Of a DNA stretch of 64,000 bases, positions 60,473 to 64,000 are shown one piece after another. Location: NCBI GenBank assembly GCA_035236585.1, contig CP141137.1:51048057-51112056 (forward strand), given 5' to 3'. This DNA is from Warburgia ugandensis (Eukaryota > Streptophyta > Magnoliopsida > Canellales > Canellaceae). The notes under the pieces are model-generated. The model was not told the DNA's origin. It saw nothing but the letters and a program-made list of their open reading frames with translations, and made no database searches. The position numbers were made by a program, and so were the translations under genes. Numbering within the stretch: position 1 is the first letter of the stretch; each line of letters opens with the position of its first letter.

Positions 60473-62371
60473 ATGATAAAGGAGGAAGACTTTAAGCTCC
60501 TCGAGATTCAGGTCAGAAAGACTCTCCTTCACACTACCACCTTTTGATCTATTTTTCTCTTCCTTTTCTGAGGGGGTAAAACAAACCTGGTCTGTTTTTT
60601 TTTTCTTCGGGAAAAGACTTATGCCTTTTACTTTACTTTCAGACTTGTGTACTCAAAGTAAACATACACTGTGATGGCTGTAAGCAAGAAGTGAAGAAAC
60701 TCCTACAGAAGATTGAAGGTACTGATTTGAGTTCCTTACTATTTAAAGATTTTGCAACAGAGGAAAATGTGCACATAAAACTGCTTCGTAAAGCTAGATA
60801 TAATGGGGACTTGGTGGCATTGGGTAGGAGAAAAGAAAACATATGCTGTAATTTCAGCCAGAGAAATGAGGTTTTCATATTTCTATGGTTATTTAGAGAA
60901 TCCTTTATGCGCTTATTAGTGTCTTTTGATCTTGTTTTGGCTGCAGTTTTGTTGAGTGTGAGAGAATCCATTCTTCTAGTTTCACATTGATGAAAGGTGT
61001 TACAAATTGTTTGTTGTTCTTCTCGCGCTGGATATTAAATTTCTCTGTGAAGACATTTGTTTTTACACAAATTTGGGATGAACTAACAAGTTGGACATCT
61101 AATGTTTCCAGACTCAACTGGACTTATCTCTTGGTGGGAATTTTTTAAAACTAAGAATTCATGAAAAGATTGCTTCCTTTTTTCTGTAAACTGAATATTT
61201 CTCTGTTTACAATGCTTTTTGTTTCAATGTTTAGTCTTTAACAGATGCAAAACAGAAAAGTGCGCTTGTAAAAGCATTAAGTTGTTACTTTTAATCAATC
61301 TCATGTTGTCTGATACTTTGTCCTGCTTTCCATTCCTATTCAGGTGTCTATCAAGTCAACATAGATGCGGAGCAGCAAAAGGTTACAGTTTCAGGAACAG
61401 TAGATTCTTCAACCTTGATCAAGAAACTGGTTCGAGCAGGTAAACATGCGGAGCTCTGGTCTCAAAAGTCCAACCAAAACCAGAAATCCCAACAGCAACA
61501 ACAACAGCACTGTATCAAAAACGAGAAGAACAAGAAAGATCAGAAGTTGGGTTTGGCCAATGGCCTTAAAGCCTTCAAGAACCAGCACAAGTTTCCAGCC
61601 TTCAGCTCTGAAGACGATGAGGATGACTGTGATAATGACGAAGAAGAAGATGACGACGGTCTCAGGTTTTTCGAAGACAAATCAAACAGTTTGGCTTTCC
61701 TTAGGCAAGCAAATGCTGCTGTAAATGCTAATAAACCAATTGAAGGACACACAAACCCGAACAAAAATGGTGGTGGAAATGGGAATCATGTTGGAAAGAA
61801 ACCTGGAGGAAATCCTAATCAGAATGTTGGGATGAAGAACCCAGGTGGTCCAGAACCCAAAAACATGAATGTTGGTGGAAATGGCAAGATGAATGCTGCT
61901 GCCCATTTTGGTGGTGTTATTGGAAATGCCATTGTTGGAGAAGGCAAAAAGATGAATGAAATGAATGGCATGGCAGGTCTAGGATTTCATGGCCATGCTG
62001 GTAACGTCGTCGGCCTTGGAGGAAATGGGTTAAATTTCGAAACCCAACCCACCAGTTTCCAAGGATCTGCTTTTCCTGCTCATGGGTTCACAGGTGGGCA
62101 TCCTCATCCATCCCCCATGATGATGAACATGCATGGGTACCAGCAGCATCCATCATCCATGCTGATGAACATGAGCACGCAGAACCGGCCCAATATGATG
62201 CTTGATAACAGACACATGCAGCCTCAGATGATGTATCACAGGGCTCCTCTTGTTCATCCTTACACTGGTTATTATCAGTACAATCCAAGCCCAAGTTATC
62301 AGTCCGAAACCGCCGACTATGGTGCCCATCTTTTCAATGATGAAAACACTAACAGCTGTGCTATAATGTAG
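60473..62371 (+). CDS. Heavy-metal-associated isoprenylated plant protein (HIPP)
   Basis: Three exons, 60473-60511, 60643-60718 and 61344-62371, all with GT-AG introns, give a 380-residue protein. Residues 14 to about 75 form an HMA domain with the metal-binding pair H-C-D-G-C (Cys23, Cys26) followed by the [19 protein letters not shown] strand-helix segment. After it come a Gln/Lys-rich linker, an acidic stretch ([16 protein letters not shown]) and a long Gly/Asn/Met-rich tail. The last four residues, CAIM, are a farnesylation box, so the mature protein should be membrane-tethered or nuclear-associated. The introns fall after the 13th codon and within the KIEG-VY junction, as in the HIPP32-37 group as I remember it. 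Family members bind metals and are linked to stress and pathogen responses; the partner of this one is unknown. The frame is open throughout and is the only intact host gene here. Confidence 0.96.
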
Positions 62372-62617
62372 GGTCTGGGGCAAAGAACATGACAAGGAAG
62401 AGAGTGGCGAAAGGTGTTTGTGCTTAGGATTGTAGCTGGTTTCTTCTGTTTAAGTGTCTTTTCATTTGTTTGTTCTGCTTGATGGGATGTCGCCAAATCC
62501 TGTATTTGAGTCAGTTAAAGGTGTTTTTCTTTGTGTTTTTAACTGTCTTTTGGCTTTGATTTTGGACTCTAGTTGCTCCGAGCTACTAACTTATGTTTAT
62601 ATGGTAATCAAAATAGA

Positions 62618-62623
62618 AATAAA
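62618..62623 (+). terminator. Poly(A) signal of the HIPP gene
   Basis: AATAAA about 250 bp after the stop codon, in a T-rich 3' UTR. Confidence 0.55.
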
Positions 62624-64000
62624 TGTTGCTATTAGTCAGCTTGTGTCTTCTAAGGGTCCTGATCAACATGGGCCATTTTGCCTTTTGTACGAGGAACCTG
62701 TTGACAGTTCAGAACAGCCATAAAACTTGTGGAAACAAGAATGGGCGCTTCATCCACTTGGACCCTATTTCTGCGCTAAACAATAAGCTGTTATAATGTC
62801 AAAGCAAAATGTTTAACTGTTAGGTTGGAGGGGTCGTGGTATTAAAGTGTAGTTCTTGCCTGTATACTAATGAAAATTATGAATCTCTACACATTCACTG
62901 TAGCCTACTTAACTGAAAGATCTCAAGCTGTTGACTTAATGTGCTTTTGTCGGGATGGGTGGAGCACCAAGTTTGCCCCCTTTTGGCTGTCATTGTTCTA
63001 AGAGTTTGGTGCATTAGAGGTTTTCAGTAGTCTGGTGAGGATCAGATATGGATGCACGGCTCATCCCTAAATGCCAGTAGACAAACCGTAGATGTAGGTC
63101 CCACTACAAGTGGAAACATGGGCACGCATCTGTTGGGTACCGGTAAGCGTACAAGCTCAAGAAGAGGGGGAATATACCCCATTTTTTCATGCATAGTACA
63201 ACATTTGTTGATAATCCAAGACGTTCATGATAGTTAGAAAACTAAAAATAGGTCACCGTGAGAAATCAATACTGTATAATCCCAATTACTTGTTTTTTAT
63301 GTTTGAAAAGCTTAATAAAAAATAAAAAGTTGTATTTTTTGAAATAAAGAAACATAGACTAAAAAAATCTGAAGAGTATAAAATTTGATTTTTAGTCAAT
63401 CTAGGTCACTTCGAACATTATCATGAGTGAGTTATATCTAATAAAAATAGTTAGTTTGATCGGGGATGAAAGATAGAGTAAACCTTTCCTATCGATGGTG
63501 TACACGGTAACCTAGTGGGACTGACATCTGAATTCTGTTTGTGTTTCAATTGCTTAGAAATGAATGCACCAGGTTGTAATATTAAATTAAGAAAAGGGGG
63601 AGAGGAAGGAAAGAAAGGTTCCCCTCACACCGCTGCTTTTGAGAAACTTCACAGTGAACTCATGCTCAACGACAGAAGATACATTCTCTTGAACGCTAGG
63701 ACCATATGAAGCCCAACCCAACGCATATTGACTTGGTAAATTGGATCGAGCACGAGTAGGGAACATATTTGGCAAGAGTAGCTGCTTCACTATCCCATTC
63801 GTTAGCTCCGAAGTTTGTAAATAATCAACGGACAAACACTTCATTAACAGCCTTAAACGGCACTCCAGTCAAGTTTGGATCTTTTATTGAAACAGGGTAG
63901 TGTTGTTTAGATTAAAAATAAAGAAAGAGAAACAGCACGGCAGTGCTGCAGATCGTTAAACCACAAGTTTGACACGTCAAGGACCGTGTATAATTTCCAG
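62624..64000. other. No gene identified
   Basis: A minus-strand segment near 63600-63850 is open in two frames (85 codons in one, FGANEWDSEAATLAKYVPYS in another) and could be the edge of a decayed gene running past the window, but I cannot assign it. Confidence 0.4.

Noticed and set aside
1-64000. CRISPR arrays, operons or prokaryotic defence genes
   Set aside because: No spaced palindromic repeats or closely packed open genes; the window is plant nuclear DNA.

Overview
This is a stretch of nuclear DNA from a flowering plant. The evidence is spliced plant-type genes (an HMA-domain protein with a farnesylation box, and a family GH1 beta-glucosidase relic), Ty1/copia elements primed by initiator methionine tRNA, two Au-type SINEs, and RTE- and L1-type LINE debris. 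The sequence does not let me name the species. Only one protein-coding host gene looks intact; most of the rest is retrotransposon sequence of different ages, much of it nested.

Layout: 1-4322 is a minus-strand copia element cut by the window edge, with its 5' LTR at 3898-4322. 4323-8108 is mostly unassigned, with a 165-bp tandem duplication and the decayed 3' end of a plus-strand L1-like LINE (about 5590-6811). 8109-10002 is a minus-strand GH1 beta-glucosidase pseudogene. 10790-11674 is the gag and primer-binding end of a second minus-strand copia element. 13215-13787 and 14091-16702 are LTR-derived insertions. 16778-28227 is a third minus-strand copia element with unusual TA...TA termini and a 5-bp duplication; a 5.35-kb solo LTR (17228-22582) sits inside its pol gene. 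29391-37239 is an old plus-strand copia element carrying about 3 kb of further repeats between its primer site and gag.

37240-46764 holds two SINEs in opposite orientation (38940-39114 and 40356-40535), the 3' end of an RTE LINE (45457-46265), and otherwise unassigned DNA. 46765-51782 is the best-preserved element, a 5.0-kb minus-strand copia with both LTRs and a perfect TGCTA target duplication. 55761-58937 is another solo LTR of the family seen at 14091 and 17228. The intact gene, a three-exon heavy-metal-associated isoprenylated plant protein (HIPP), lies at 60473-62371, with a possible TATA box and a poly(A) signal.

I found no operon-like or defence-like system and nothing I would call a new biological system. 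The more interesting points are structural: a dated series of nested insertions, a non-canonical LTR family, a four-copy in-frame 45-bp expansion inside an integrase gene, a possible captured host exon in a retrotransposon leader, and a repeat with paired CT tracts found on opposite strands at two places.
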